This document shows positions 43,849-55,049 of a stretch of DNA of 64,000 nucleotides, in pieces. Position 1 is the first letter of the stretch. Every line of letters starts with the position of its first letter. The translations under genes and the position numbers were made by a program. The notes beneath the pieces are model-generated. The model saw only the letters and a program-made list of their open reading frames with translations, searched no databases and was not told the DNA's origin. The stretch is from Mytilinidion resinicola (lineage: Eukaryota; Ascomycota; Dothideomycetes; Mytilinidiales; Mytilinidiaceae). Location: the NCBI RefSeq assembly GCF_010093595.1, contig NW_022985440.1, positions 2,062,549 to 2,126,548 of the forward strand, read 5' to 3'.

Positions 43849-44453
43849 TCACTGCGGACCAGAGTTGAACTTGTCGGTCGCGGAGCGGAATAGCTCCTGC
43901 TGTTGTCGTATCAACTCCTCCTCCGTCATGCCGCTCTGCTCGATCTTGGTCTGCTTCTTTTCACGGCTCTGCACGGCATGTTAGCATGGTCTCTATGCTA
44001 GGCCTGAGGGAGGAGAGAACATACAGCTTGGGTCTTCTTGTAGTCCGCCGCTACTTCCAGGATGGCAGGCACGTAGTTGCCGAAATCTAGCTCTTCAAGC
44101 GCTGCCTTGACATGCTCGCAGGCGATCGTCTTCTTCGCCTCTTTCTCAGCTATCTCGTTGGCCTCGGAGGAAATGAGAGTAATGAACTCTACGCAGCATT
44201 CGATGAGGAGGTCGCGCGTGTCTTTGGCAAACGTCACGCCTGGGTCGGAGTGGAGAATCTCGGTGATGATCTTCTGGACTGTGGCTATCGGTGGAGTTAG
44301 TAAATTCGCGCGTATGGGGCCGGTTTCTAAGAAGTCGCATACCTTTCGGAAGTGAGAGCTCATCATTTCCTGCGCAAACGCGAATTAGTTTCTTTAACGG
44401 TTGAAAGGAATGGGAATTCTTCGAGGCTTACCCCCAAACTCGCGGTCAGACAT
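43849..44453 (-). CDS. NCB2: NC2 beta subunit (Dr1/NCB2), histone-fold repressor
   Basis: Subunit of the NC2 complex that binds TBP on DNA and regulates RNA polymerase II initiation. Four exons, 44453-44432, 44369-44343, 44284-44025 and 43968-43849, encode 142 residues (yeast 146). The first two exons are very short (22 and 27 bases) but keep phase and give MSDREFGGNDELSLPKATVQK. The histone fold follows: IITEILHSDPGVTFAKDTRDLL, CCVEFITLISSEANEIAEKE and ACEHVKAALEELDFGNYVP. The C-terminus is charged with a QQELFR segment. The gene is intact. Confidence 0.94.
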
Positions 44454-45773
44454 ATTCGCAAAAGATGTAGGGGCTGTGTTCAAGGCACGTTGGTGGAGCG
44501 AGATGCGCGACGGGCAGAGGTGTAAATGGTGGTGGGTGGGGCGCGCATCTCGAGAATAGCGGGCGACGTGGGAGCTCTTATATGTGCTGGAAGCTGAGGT
44601 TCCTTCCTTTCTTTAAGCGTGCCTAGTTCGGGGCGCTCGGGCCACCACCGCCGCCAAGCCCGGTCCTGGAATAATATCCGCGACCTCATCTCTGATTTTC
44701 TTCTCCAACACATCACACTTTTTTTCGACCACCCGCGTCCGCATCACCCCCGCTGCATCTACCTCTTCAGTAGCATGTGGTAGTGATGCATTGCTCGTCT
44801 ACGTGTACTCATGGCCGCGATGACGAGCCCACGTCTCAAGGTAAGCTCCACCCAAAATCTCCTTCACGTCCACCTCGATGATGAGCATTCGTGTCGCCCC
44901 TATCATACTATGGAGTTTACTCCTCTGATGATCGACCATCCTAAGCCAAACGGAATCTTCTGAGATACCTATCACACCCGCAATTTTTCCAAATCATGGG
45001 TTGTGCGCAGAAACTGACTGCGAACAGAAATTTCTTCATCGCTGGCGATGCTCCTCCCACAGTCACGAAACATGATGCATTCGATCATGCCACAACCGTA
45101 CACGCATTGAGGTAGAGTCGCGTTATACTAGAAGAGCTCTCGTCGAGCCGCTGGAAGATTAGAGCTGTACAACGCGACCCATCGTATCTCGGAGTAGTAG
45201 TCCATCCTTGCTGGTCGACGAGGCAACATCCATTGGAGCCTATGATGCTGTCCCACCACGTAGGTGCCGTCTTCTAACCCGCATGTTTGTGCCTGAGACC
45301 GCAAGGTACGTCTCATTCGCTCTTCTTCCCCCACACATACACAACATGATGAGTAAACCTTGTACTATCAAATTCGGAATCTAATGACGAATCAACTAAG
45401 TTCGATTATCTGACACGTTTGTTTCTTGCCACTCTCTCGAGCGATCTTTTTTGGAATACGACGCTGACTTCCTCAAAGTACAGGTGCTATTTCAGGTGCT
45501 ATTTGTTACCATTGTCTCACAGCCTGGCCGTGCCTTTTCGGTAAGCGCCTCTCATGCTTTTCCGTAACCCCCTCGCTATGATGACACAATCATTCCATGC
45601 TAAGACTGAAGGCTTCGCGGCCTCATGGTGTTACAATGATTCGAGACTTTTCATCTTTCGACTGATATGCTTTTGATTTGTTCTTCTCACTTTTACAACT
45701 ATCGTGCTATGACCTCGGCTGACTTAGTCGCATAGGGCATGAATGCGGGCAAGCTATCCCCTCCATCTCTTGA
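44454..45773. other. 1.3 kb spacer
   Basis: Lies upstream of NCB2. Short frames (44480-44716, 45128-45334) carry no recognisable domain. No RNA gene was recognised. Confidence 0.5.
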
Positions 45774-46845
45774 TCAAGTCTCCTGGAACTTCGCCAAGTC
45801 CTTGTCGTTCCAGCTTGCGTGATGTCAGCACATGCCTTCGATTGAGCCTCGTACGACTTACTTCAGGAATTTTCCACTAAGATCATTCGGCGCATCCAGA
45901 GCCAGCCGAGCAATGACATGACCAGGCTGCTCGGGCTTCAGGAGAGTACCACTGGAGTGTAGGCTTGCGAACTTTTCTGCGTCTTTCTTATCCATGGCTC
46001 TATGATGCAGCTCTCGTATCTCTCGTTGCATTTCCGTATCCACAGTTCCGGGACGGACGGAGAGAGTCGTCACCTTGGGCTCCTCTGTGGCTAGGGTGCT
46101 GGCCATGTGATTGAGGACGGCCTTTGACGCACCTATTGTCCATCTAGTCAGCATTGACTGAGACTTCGTCACCTCGCGCGATGAAGATAGGGCAGAAGGA
46201 CGATGAATTTTACCGTAAGCACCCCAGGTAGAGTATGAACTCACTGCTGCGCCAGATGACGTGAATATGATGCGCCCATGGGTAGCCCGTAACGCCGGAA
46301 GAGCAGCTTTCACCTACATCTACCTTTTAGCAAATCTTCAATAGCAATACATATATTCTTTCGACGTACCAGTGCCACAACTGAAAAGACGTTGACATCA
46401 AATGAGGATCTCCATTCTTCAGCGTCTGTGTCGCTAACTCTCTTAACGGGGTCGAGAACGCCATGATTGAGGATGAGGGCGTCGACTTCGCTCCATGTCG
46501 AAGTCGCGAGCTCGACGGCCTGATGTCCTAACGAGAAGTCGGAAAGATCTCCAGCAAGCACCTGCACTTGGTCCGGATATTCTTTTCGCAAAGCCTCGAG
46601 TGGCTCCTTGCTACGGGCTACCACGACGAGGTTGCATTTCTGTTTGAGGAGGAAGTGGGCGATTGCAAGCCCGATGCCTGCGTTCAGCTGTCAGTGTATT
46701 CATACGACCAAGGGAAGAAGCGATAGCAGCTATGTGCTCCAATCACACGGAGACGACGGCTTAAGCATAGCCAATAGCAGCGGGAGGGCACCGTACCTCT
46801 GGACGCGCCGGTCAATATCACGACCTTGCCTGGTTGTGAAGCCAT
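45774..46845 (-). CDS. short-chain dehydrogenase/reductase (IRC24-like)
   Basis: NAD(P)-dependent oxidoreductase, 255 residues. Exons are 46845-46797, 46677-46370, 46313-46214, 46132-45862 and 45813-45774. The cofactor loop TGASRGIG spans the first splice join. ARSKEPLEAL after the second strand suggests NADP preference. LILNHGVLD stands for the NAG motif, with FTSSGAAVSS carrying the catalytic Ser, and YGASK the Tyr-x3-Lys pair, also across a splice. The C-terminus LSVRPGTVDTEMQ and LSGKFLNWNDKDLAKFQ matches the fungal IRC24/YIR035C-like sepiapterin reductase-type group. Substrate is unknown. The last exon is only 40 bases but completes the usual family ending. Confidence 0.9.
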
Positions 46846-47219
46846 GGCGTTTCGGAGTGGCTTTTCGCGGGTGTTGTGAGACAGCAAGTCAGATGTTTCC
46901 GGCCAGAACTCCACCGCGCAATATGGACGTGATCGTCAACCTCGATTGAGCCCAATAATGAAGCTCAGACATGTATTGAGACACGCAGGAGGGCACACAA
47001 AGGCGGCCGGAACCCCTCCGCGGCGATCATCTGGCGCGCCTGAGGTGGGGTGTGGGCCCATTTCCAACGTCACTCGGCAAAAAGCGTTTGATATCGTACG
47101 ACTTCTCCGTTCCGCATGCCATTATTTCAGCCCATTGTTGCCGCGACTCTTAATACCACCATGGCCGTCCTACTCCCGTGTTTCGCCCGCTGTGCTCACT
47201 GCATCTTCGAATACTCACC
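46846..47219. promoter_or_regulatory. shared divergent upstream region
   Basis: About 370 bases between the starts of the SDR (minus) and the FAD oxidoreductase (plus). No certain site was identified. Confidence 0.4.
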
Positions 47220-48793
47220 ATGTCCAACACCGTGATCATTGGCGCCGGCATCGTAGGATGCTCAACTGCCTACTACCTCTCCCAGTCGCCGCGTACGCAG
47301 GCGCAAAGCATTCACCTCGTCGAGTCCTCGCCTGAACTCTTTCAATGCGCTTCAGGCCTTGCCGGGGGCTTCTTGGCTGCTGATTGTAAGTACTTTGCCC
47401 TTCTTTCGAGCAGTATGCTCACCATTCGCGCCAGGGTTTGCGCCGTCAGTGGCTCCCCTTGGAGCATTGTCTTTCAAATTGCACAAGGAGCTCGCCGAGA
47501 AGTACAACGGAAGAAAGAGATGGGGTTACAGCCTCAGCACTGGAACCTCCCTCAGCTCAGACAGTGACGTTGTCGGCGGAAGCGGAGAAGACTTCCTACG
47601 AAATGGCACTAGTCGTGCGCAGGCTTCTGGAGCTCGCGCGCCTGGCAATGCAAATGGGCCTGAGTGGCTAGCTGTGAGTGAGGGCTCAAGCTTGGAGGTC
47701 ATCAGCCGGGAAAACAGTACGGCACAAATGTAAGTTGAAGCTGTCTTTGAGACTGCCTCGTCGTCCCAAATTTTCAATATGTCTACCCAAAGGCACGCGA
47801 CCTATCCAATTGACAAACATTAACACTTCACAGCGACCCGCTCCGCTTCTCCCATTTCCTCCTCGACGAATGTCGCTCGCGCGGTGTGCAATTCCACCAA
47901 CCTGCTCGCGCCCTCTCTGTCTCCAAAGACGTGAAAGGCCAACTTGCCAGCGTCCGTATCTGCACCGCCGACGGCACGGAAACTGACCGTTTGTCCCCTC
48001 ATTCCCTCAACTTACTCTGGAGCCCTGCCACTAATACCTCCAAGTCCCCTGCACCCGCCTCGTCATAACGGCCGGCTCTTGGGCTCCAAAAGTCTTCTCC
48101 ACGCTGTTCCCCTCCTCCAAAGCTCGGATCCCCATCGCTCCACTCGCCGGCCATGCTCTACTCTTCCGCAACCCCACCTACAACGCCGCCACAGACGCCG
48201 ACAAAGACTGCTACGCCGTCTTTGCAACCGACACGCTTGGGTTCTCGCCGGAGTTGTTCAGTCGCCTCGGCGGGGAGCTCTACATCGCGGGTTTAAATAC
48301 CACGCAGATCAAACTACCGGAGGTCGCAACCGATATTGAGATTAATGAAACGGCTATCAATCAGTTGCGAGATTGCGCGGCGGTCATGCTGGGGCTGGAA
48401 GGGGGTGGGGAGGCGATCGAAGTGCTTAGGGCTTCACTTGTACGTCTTTTCACGCTTGTGGGCTTCGGGTCACAAGAATGAGAACAATGGCTAACTTCAT
48501 TTTTCGCAGTGCTTCCGCCCAGTAACTTCCAGCGGTCGACCCATCATCGCACGCGTTCCAGATGAGAAACTCGGCGGCGGTCTCACCACTCGTCCAGCAG
48601 CCGAAGGCGGGGTCTTTGTCGCTGCTGGACACGGCGCATGGGGTGAGTTTTCGAAACTCCTCGACAAGTCTCGTTTCATGCTAACGCTTACCCTTCAGGC
48701 ATCTCCCAAGCCCCCGGTACGGGCCTCTGTATGGCTGAACTGATCGAAGGCCAGACACCCTCTGCGAACATTACTCCGCTGTCTCTCCCATGA
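47220..48793 (+). CDS. FAD-dependent oxidoreductase (DAO family, TDA3-like)
   Basis: Flavoprotein of the D-amino-acid-oxidase fold, 412 residues. Exons are 47220-47385, 47435-47729, 47834-47988, 48045-48439, 48510-48642 and 48699-48793, with phase kept at each join. The FAD-binding loop is VIIGAGIVGCSTAYYL at residues 5-20. A second conserved point is ASGLAGGFLAADW, followed by TRLVITAGSWAPKVF in the middle. The C-terminal FVAAGHGAWGISQAPGTG is the usual second flavin-contact motif. The overall order fits fungal relatives of yeast Tda3, linked to endosome-to-Golgi traffic, though the substrate is unknown. It is divergently paired with the SDR gene. Confidence 0.88.
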
Positions 48794-51270
48794 TCTGAAT
48801 CACGTGTCTCCTTTTCCTCTCTGATAAAAGGCGTTTTCAAAAAGCTCATGCGAGCTGACTGGGCTAGCCACGGCTCAATCTAATTCTTTCCTTTTCTTTT
48901 CTTCTCCCTTTCTCGTGCTGCATTTTCAGGCTCACTTTCAGGTCACTCAACATAGAAGGAAGCGTGGAGCAATCGGTAACAGACGGCTCAGTCTTCGCCC
49001 GGGTTACGAGACTGGCCGTCATATATGTAGTAAACATGATCAAAAAAGTCCCTTCTCGTCACTGTGTGAAGTGCTCTCGCGTCGCAATAACTGAACCTTC
49101 CCGCGCCGGTACCGGTTCTCAACATTGGCAACCACGGAGGTCCTACGCTGTTGCTTCCTAAAAGGCGGTTCACGGCACAACGCGCTTGCTTAATCGTTTT
49201 AACAAGCTGTTAACATTGTGCCAACACTCTGTAAACACGCCCGAGTGCTGTGGATTTAGTTTAGGAAGCAACACGTTGGGTCCACGATGTTTGCGGCTAT
49301 AGGAGGCGCGGTAAGGAATCAGGGACTTCTTCCCGAATTCTTTACATCCTTCGATTGGCTGGAAACATGACCGTGCTTTGTTAATCAGGAATCCGCTACA
49401 ACTCCTGCTGTGATTGGAGTTTGAATTTGCATTGACTATTTTTGTCCGACTTTAGAAATATTCCTCCAGAGTCCACTCTTCTTTCCGTTACTGCAGAGGC
49501 CAAGTATTGGGACGGCTGTACCTCCGTACCGATGATCCGTCGTTGAGAGTCGCGAGATACTTTCTTTTTCTGTACTTCATGCCTCTACTACCACGCCTTC
49601 AGCTCCCAAGCTTCACAGCTCCCAACTCCAAGGATTTCTCTCATGAGAGCTACCACGATCGCTGACGTCATGTCCCGACCTCATCCAAAGCAAGCACTAT
49701 CTTCTTCTTTTCCTGCTCACCTTCACGGCATCCACTACATCCCCCGCGCCGCGCGTGTCCTCCGCAATGCAGGAATGTTTGCCCTCGACATCCCATACCG
49801 CGTCTTCTAGCAGTATATCCCAGTCCGTATCGCTCTTATGATAGCGTCGGCTCCTTTATTCCGCCGGATATTGAGTCCTATCATTCAACAGCACCAGCAG
49901 CAGTGCCGCTAGCATTAAGATGAGCGGGACGTAGAAGAAGCCGCGATGTAGACCTGCAGGGCGTAGTTGGCGAGTAGGCTGCCACCGTCAACTATGGCGC
50001 GGTCCAGGGAAAGTTGAATGATGGCGACGGGGAGGAGGGGAGGAAGGAGGAGGTTGAGATGGCCGGATGGGGTGGAGGATGAGACGCCGGATGGGGTGGA
50101 TATTGATGTGTTTGCAGTGCCGGCGGCGACGTTTAGGGGCGTGAGGGGGGTTTGTGGGGAAGAATCAGAGGCCGGGGCGATGATGGGGGCTGGCGATGGA
50201 GGTTGAGACGCTGGAGTGGGGTCGTTGTGCTGGTATATACAGGGTATGAGTGCTGTCTGAGGGGAGCGGGAGTGGTGGGAGTGGTAGGCGGGGACTGCGG
50301 ACTGTCAAATCGAACACCTCGGACAACCCTATCCTCTATTATACAGCAAAGGCATGATATACTTGCTTCGGGCTTCTGGTATCTATGACAGCGAGAATCC
50401 AACGTACACAGAGTTTTGTGGTAGGAACATACTATGTAGATGACTGAAATGGAGTGAATGTCCCCACTTTCCCTTAAACCCGAGAGCACGCCAACAACAA
50501 AACCAAAAGCACCTGCTCCCCAGGTGCCTCCACTAGTCTCCCAATCTCCACCAGCTATAAAACCTCCTCCTCCTCGCCCCCAGATTTCAAAGCTAGACAA
50601 AGACAGTTCGAATTCGCAGGTTTGATAGACTTCCGCGAAGGCCTTCCAACCCTCTCAGGGGATCCACCGGCTGGTGGGAGGGTTTCGAGGGAGGATGTAA
50701 ATTCCACAATGCGAAACGAGCAATGGTCTGGTGGAAGGGATATCAACAAGCGTCAACGATTCCTTTGATGGGAGGGAGTATAAGTGCGGTTTCTCGCGCG
50801 GAATGGTGGAGGCGAAGTTGGGGAGGAGACTAATGATGGTGGGTCAACTTTCGAGCGAGGGCGTAGACATGTTCTCGGTGAGAGAGAGGTTTAAGAAGGC
50901 TTGATGGTGAGCAGTGAAGACGAGCGGAGATGGTCGGAAGGGATCTGTGGAGAGTACCAAGTCTAGATGAAGATGCGGATCGTGGAAAGACTGGAGAAGT
51001 GGGGTTTACGTAAGGATGTTGCAGATACTTTGTAAAGGCATCTCTACCTTCTCGAACTCTTCAAATTTGTGAAGCCAATTGTATAAGACCTATTTTGTAG
51101 ACTCAAAACCAACTGTGGAGTGCATACCCTATTTGCCTATGTAAATGTGCAACGACATGGTATAGCAGTCGAAATTTGGGTAAGAGACCTAACCCAAAGC
51201 GTTGGGAGAAGCATTCCATAGATAACAGGGCTTGAAACCTGGTGCGAAGATCTCCCAGAGGGAGGCTAAA
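48794..51270. other. gene-poor stretch
   Basis: About 2.5 kb. From roughly 50300 down to 49910 the minus strand has one open, Pro/Ser/Thr-rich frame that includes a hydrophobic run LLLPPLLPVAII and ends NYALQVYIAASSTSRSS. It lacks a convincing start, and the matching upstream exon could not be placed. It may be a partial or unannotated gene. The rest shows no gene. Confidence 0.45.
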
Positions 51271-52200
51271 CCATCCCATTATAGGCCAGAGAGCGAGCTC
51301 AGGTATACAAGGGCTTTGCTCGCGTTCTGGGCCAGAATAGGGCAAGTTTATCTTCTCGACATAGGCAAAATACCCCTAGCGACGAGGCTGCCATTCCCGT
51401 TATGGCCCATAGCGCGAGCTCACTTCATACTTCGCGCTCTGGTAGGAGATCTACTCTTCCCGATATGGCTAAAAGCGCGAGTTGACTTCGTGAGAAGGGT
51501 TTCGTCGCGGTCTGGGCCATATTAGGAGCAGTTAACCTCCTCAACATGGGCTTTGCGCAAGGCTTCAAAGCTCAAAAGCATGGACTAGAGCTCATAGCAA
51601 GAGATCCACTCTTCCCGTTGTAGCCCAACGCGCGAATTGTATAGTAAGCTCGCACTCCGGGCTGCAATGGGAAGTTTATACCTATTCAACACGGGAAATG
51701 AGGGGCAATTTGATAATAGGAAGCTAGTGTAACACACCTGACAGGACATGGACTCTTCCAATTTCAGCCCAGAGCGCGAGCGCATGTGTACGTCGCGGTC
51801 TGGGTCATATTGGGATAAGCTATACACACAGCATGGGGTATAAACGAAGGTGCTGTAGGAGGATGGTACAGCATATCATCACATCCGGTGACCTAGCGCG
51901 AAAACCGAGTGAGCCATGGTAAACCACCTTCTCTGGGTTAATGTTGAACTATCTTGAAGATTAATTGGCTAGGAGGCTGCTTTTTCCCCTTTATAGACGT
52001 CCAGAAACACTCCCTTACACGGCAATTTTGTGGCTTGATTGTAGCGCTGGGTCATTGGACGGAATGATATGCTGTAGAGATGGAATCCCTGATATGAGGT
52101 CTACTTTTCCGCATGTGGCCCAACGCGCGAGCTCGTGCATACCTCGCGGTTTGGGCCGGAATAGGATTAGCCAATTTTCTCAAAATGGGGGACTTTGCAA
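51271..52200. repeat. decayed, irregular tandem array
   Basis: A motif of the form CTCTTCCCGATATGGCCCA-AGCGCGAGCTC recurs near 51271, 51391, 51453, 51609, 51751 and 52101. Most copies are followed at 20-60 bases by CTCGCGGTCTGGGCCATATTAGG-like sequence and then a YTCAACATGGG block. Spacing is irregular (about 60-350). All copies are diverged and noncoding. The two halves (GGCCCA...GCGCGAGC and GCGCG..CTGGGCC) are partly inverted to each other, so each unit could fold. Confidence 0.75.
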
Positions 52201-53019
52201 AACTAGGATGTGATACATGCTTCCGATAGGAGGCTGAGATACTTGTGGCGGATGGGATGACGCATTGGATAAGTGATTTAGGAGGAAGACTAGTGTGTAG
52301 CGCTCTGTCGACTGGAGACTTGATTTCAGAATTGCGATCTTAGACAAGGAATAAAGTGGGATCATGTGGTTACCCGGCCTCCGAATTTGATGGAGCAGAC
52401 TCTTCGGGTTTCCTTTTCCCTCCTCATTCACTATCTTGATGCTGAGACCCCCTTAGGCTCTTAGCATTGCTTCATGGGCAGCGGCTCTTTGCAACTCTAT
52501 ACTCAGACGAGCTAGCTGTGTAGTCGACCTCTATCGCTCATTAGGCCGTGAGCTGAGCTTCCGTTCTACTTACTGAGGCTACAGCACCCAAGTTTCCCTT
52601 TCACTCCTCAATTGCCTGTCGGCCGTCTGTGGTGGATGGCGCCCCAAGGCTGCAGGCTGTCTCTCTGCGCCGCACTCACTTTAACCGCTTGATTGCTACA
52701 ATGTTTTCTACGTCAGGTAACACATACGAAGGAAGAAAAACCCTCTAAATTAAGGGGAAGCACATCGGCTCACGGACACGAAACACACGATGTGGAGGGC
52801 ATGTGAGAACTTCGTAGTCAAGGGGGAGCTCAAGGTGACACTGTCAGAAGAGCGCTGAGAGACACCAGTGTGAAAGGACACGAAAAGTATGGCCAACTTA
52901 CCTTACCCATGAGCGGGCAAAGGCTACAACGATACTTCCTCGATACCTTCGTTACTCTGCAGTGGCTCGTGACTTCAAGGTGCTTCTCGGCGCGGAAGGG
53001 GCCGAAATCCCCTCCACGC
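52201..53019. other. spacer
   Basis: No gene is seen between the array and the flanking repeat at 53020. Confidence 0.5.
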
Positions 53020-53245
53020 TCCCCAGCATCGCGAGCAGCCGGATGCGCCGGCTTCGTAGCTGCGCAAAGGCCACTACGAGCCGTGTACCTGTGAGGGCGT
53101 CGAGCAAGACCTTGACACCATCGCCGACATGATGAAGAGCGACGACATGTTGAAGCGCGAGAGCCCGTTCGATGGCGTGATGGGGCCTGAGCGCGTTTGT
53201 TGTGATCTAATGTTCAAGGTCCGACTTTCAACCAATATACACGTT
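53020..53245. repeat. flanking repeat, copy A
   Basis: Matches 57718-57945 in the same orientation through a series of blocks: CTTCGTRGCNGCGCAAAGGC, GAGCCGTG, CNTCGAGC, GTGATRGGGYCTGAGC, GCGCGTTTGTTG and GGTCCRAC. The copies differ by gaps. In copy A one frame is open for about 50 codons (HYEPCTCEGVEQDLDTIADM), so the source may have been coding. No family is recognised. Confidence 0.65.
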
Positions 53246-53348
53246 ACTTCTAGACTTTCACTTCTACTACCTTCGATTTTCTATTGTCTATTTGTTCACT
53301 CATATGCAAAGAGGGGTATATTACGAATAAGTAGGTATACAAAAAATG

Positions 53349-54690
53349 CTAGAAATGAAACATGTATAGCTCCCTTTTCTTCTCGTCCTCCCATTTCCTA
53401 AATCTTCTCAGTTCGGCTTGTTTAACTTCTTGGTAGAGCTCTAGCATTCTGCACCCAAGAACACTTTCTAAATCGATCGCCTTCTGCTCCTGAAGTTCTA
53501 GTAAAGCCTCCTCCAGGGATGCCGGAAGGCGTTTAGTAATCCCAAGGGACGACCGGTCCTTAGGGTGAAGGGTTTCGACTGCGACAACGGGGTCCTTCGA
53601 TGGTAGCGCCTCATTCTTTTCCAGTCCAAGTATCCCAGCCCCAATGTAAGCGGCAACAGCCAGATGAACATTTACCGAGCAGTCCAGAGACCTCACTTCC
53701 CAATAGCCTCGTGCTCTTTCATTCAAAGCAACGGATTGGTTGGATTTGCCCCAAGCTACGAACTCGCCCATGGTCTCATATGTGGCGCCGCGCAGGTAGC
53801 TCTGCGAACTAGGCATACTGATGGCGCAAAGAGCCGGAGGCCTGGTCAGTATCCCAGCAAGGAACATGTCAGCTACATTTGCTTCGACTCTTCCCTCGGA
53901 ACTTTTAAGATATGATGCCGTGGAAGAGTGAACTGAGAGATTCAAATGCAAACCAGATGGCGAGGAGTCCAACATCGGTCTCGGGATGAATGTTGCTTGG
54001 TAGCCACTGTTCAACGCCGTTCTCTTGATTATGTCTCGGGATGCATAGAAGGCGTCCACAGCGGCCAGAGGTTCGAGGGGCCCAGTGGATATTTCGAATT
54101 GGTAAATTGATCCTTCGGCATGTCCATGTTCGACGAAAATCTCTGTATCTTCTAGCGCAAGCATACATTTGCGAAGACAATCCGCTCTTCCACCATGCAG
54201 TCTTTGCGAGGAGCACCAGGGTATCAGCTCCGATGAATGCGACACACTTTCGTGGTCACTCATAGGACTGCTGTTTTCTTGAAGCAGATAGAACTCGAGT
54301 TCAAATGCACAAAGAAACGTGAGCGAATGCGCCTCTCTCGCCGTCGACACCACTCTCTAAAAACAGCTTCTTGGGCAACGATCGGTCGGATGCTCTAGTG
54401 TACGATAGAGGCTGACGTTCTCATGCACGAAACATTGCACAATAGCCTCGCTTGAAGACAACGCACGCAGTGAGGCCCAGTCGGGGAACATGAGCACCTG
54501 CCCCGGTTCCATATGCGATGGGTGCACAAGGCCTTTCTCATCCTCGTACCGGAGTGCCGACAGACGATCCCACGGCCTACGGAGCCTCCACCTTACTAGA
54601 GCCTCCTCACGCATCAAATAAGGATTAGCGATCGAAGGAAGACGATCAATTAACCGTCGACAGTCGAGAGCTCTTTTAATATAGTCGCCG
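53349..54690 (-). pseudogene. glutamine synthetase-like protein (FluG/LGSN type), disrupted
   Basis: The minus strand encodes a type I-like glutamine synthetase domain. The N-terminal part (about 54690-54360) has EPGQVLMFPDWASL and FVHENVSLYRTLEHP, then CPRSCF followed by an in-frame TAG (54359-54357). The same frame resumes with VVSTAREAHSLTFLCAFELEFYLL and runs unbroken to the stop at 53349. Metal and substrate ligands are visible downstream: FELEF, AEGSIYQFEISTGP, SGLHLNLSV and RGYWEVRSLD. No start codon with the usual N-terminus is found upstream. It would act as a gamma-glutamyl ligase if repaired. The single nonsense codon and missing start point to a recent pseudogene. It is divergent to a gamma-glutamyltranspeptidase gene that is also broken. 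Confidence 0.8.
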
Positions 54691-55049
54691 AAGAACTAGC
54701 TTAGAGACAGGCGCGTCGTCCTAAAAGAGTCGCCAGTCTCTAAGCTTCAACTTAACAAGGCCCCGAGAAGGAGCTCAGGGGCCCGTCAACAACAACCTCC
54801 GCGACTGCCTCTCGGCAACTGTCTCTCTACAGCTGCTTTAACGCGCGGAACAAGCTCCACCTACTGCGGCAGGCGTTCCGCGGTTCAGCGGAAGCCTCGT
54901 GATTAACAGACAGCCCTCTACTTTCCTTCGCCTCTTCCTTTTCTAACTTCCTCTTGACGACTCTACCATCAACTCAACCCTCTCTTTTATCAGCCGAATA
55001 TCGAGAATTCCACAAGCAGGCCCCCCCTCCCTCGTTTCCTTCTCCCCTA
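54691..55049. promoter_or_regulatory. divergent intergenic region
   Basis: Lies between the GS-like and GGT genes. The 150 bases before 55050 are pyrimidine-rich leader-type sequence. Around 54843-54898, GCGCGGAACAAGC and GGCGTTCCGCGGTTC give a possible imperfect inverted repeat. Confidence 0.4.

Noticed and set aside
54357..54359. Selenocysteine or programmed readthrough at the TAG in the GS-like gene
   Set aside because: TAG is not a selenocysteine codon. The following bases (AGA) do not match the known strong readthrough context beginning CTA, and a missing N-terminal start already suggests decay.
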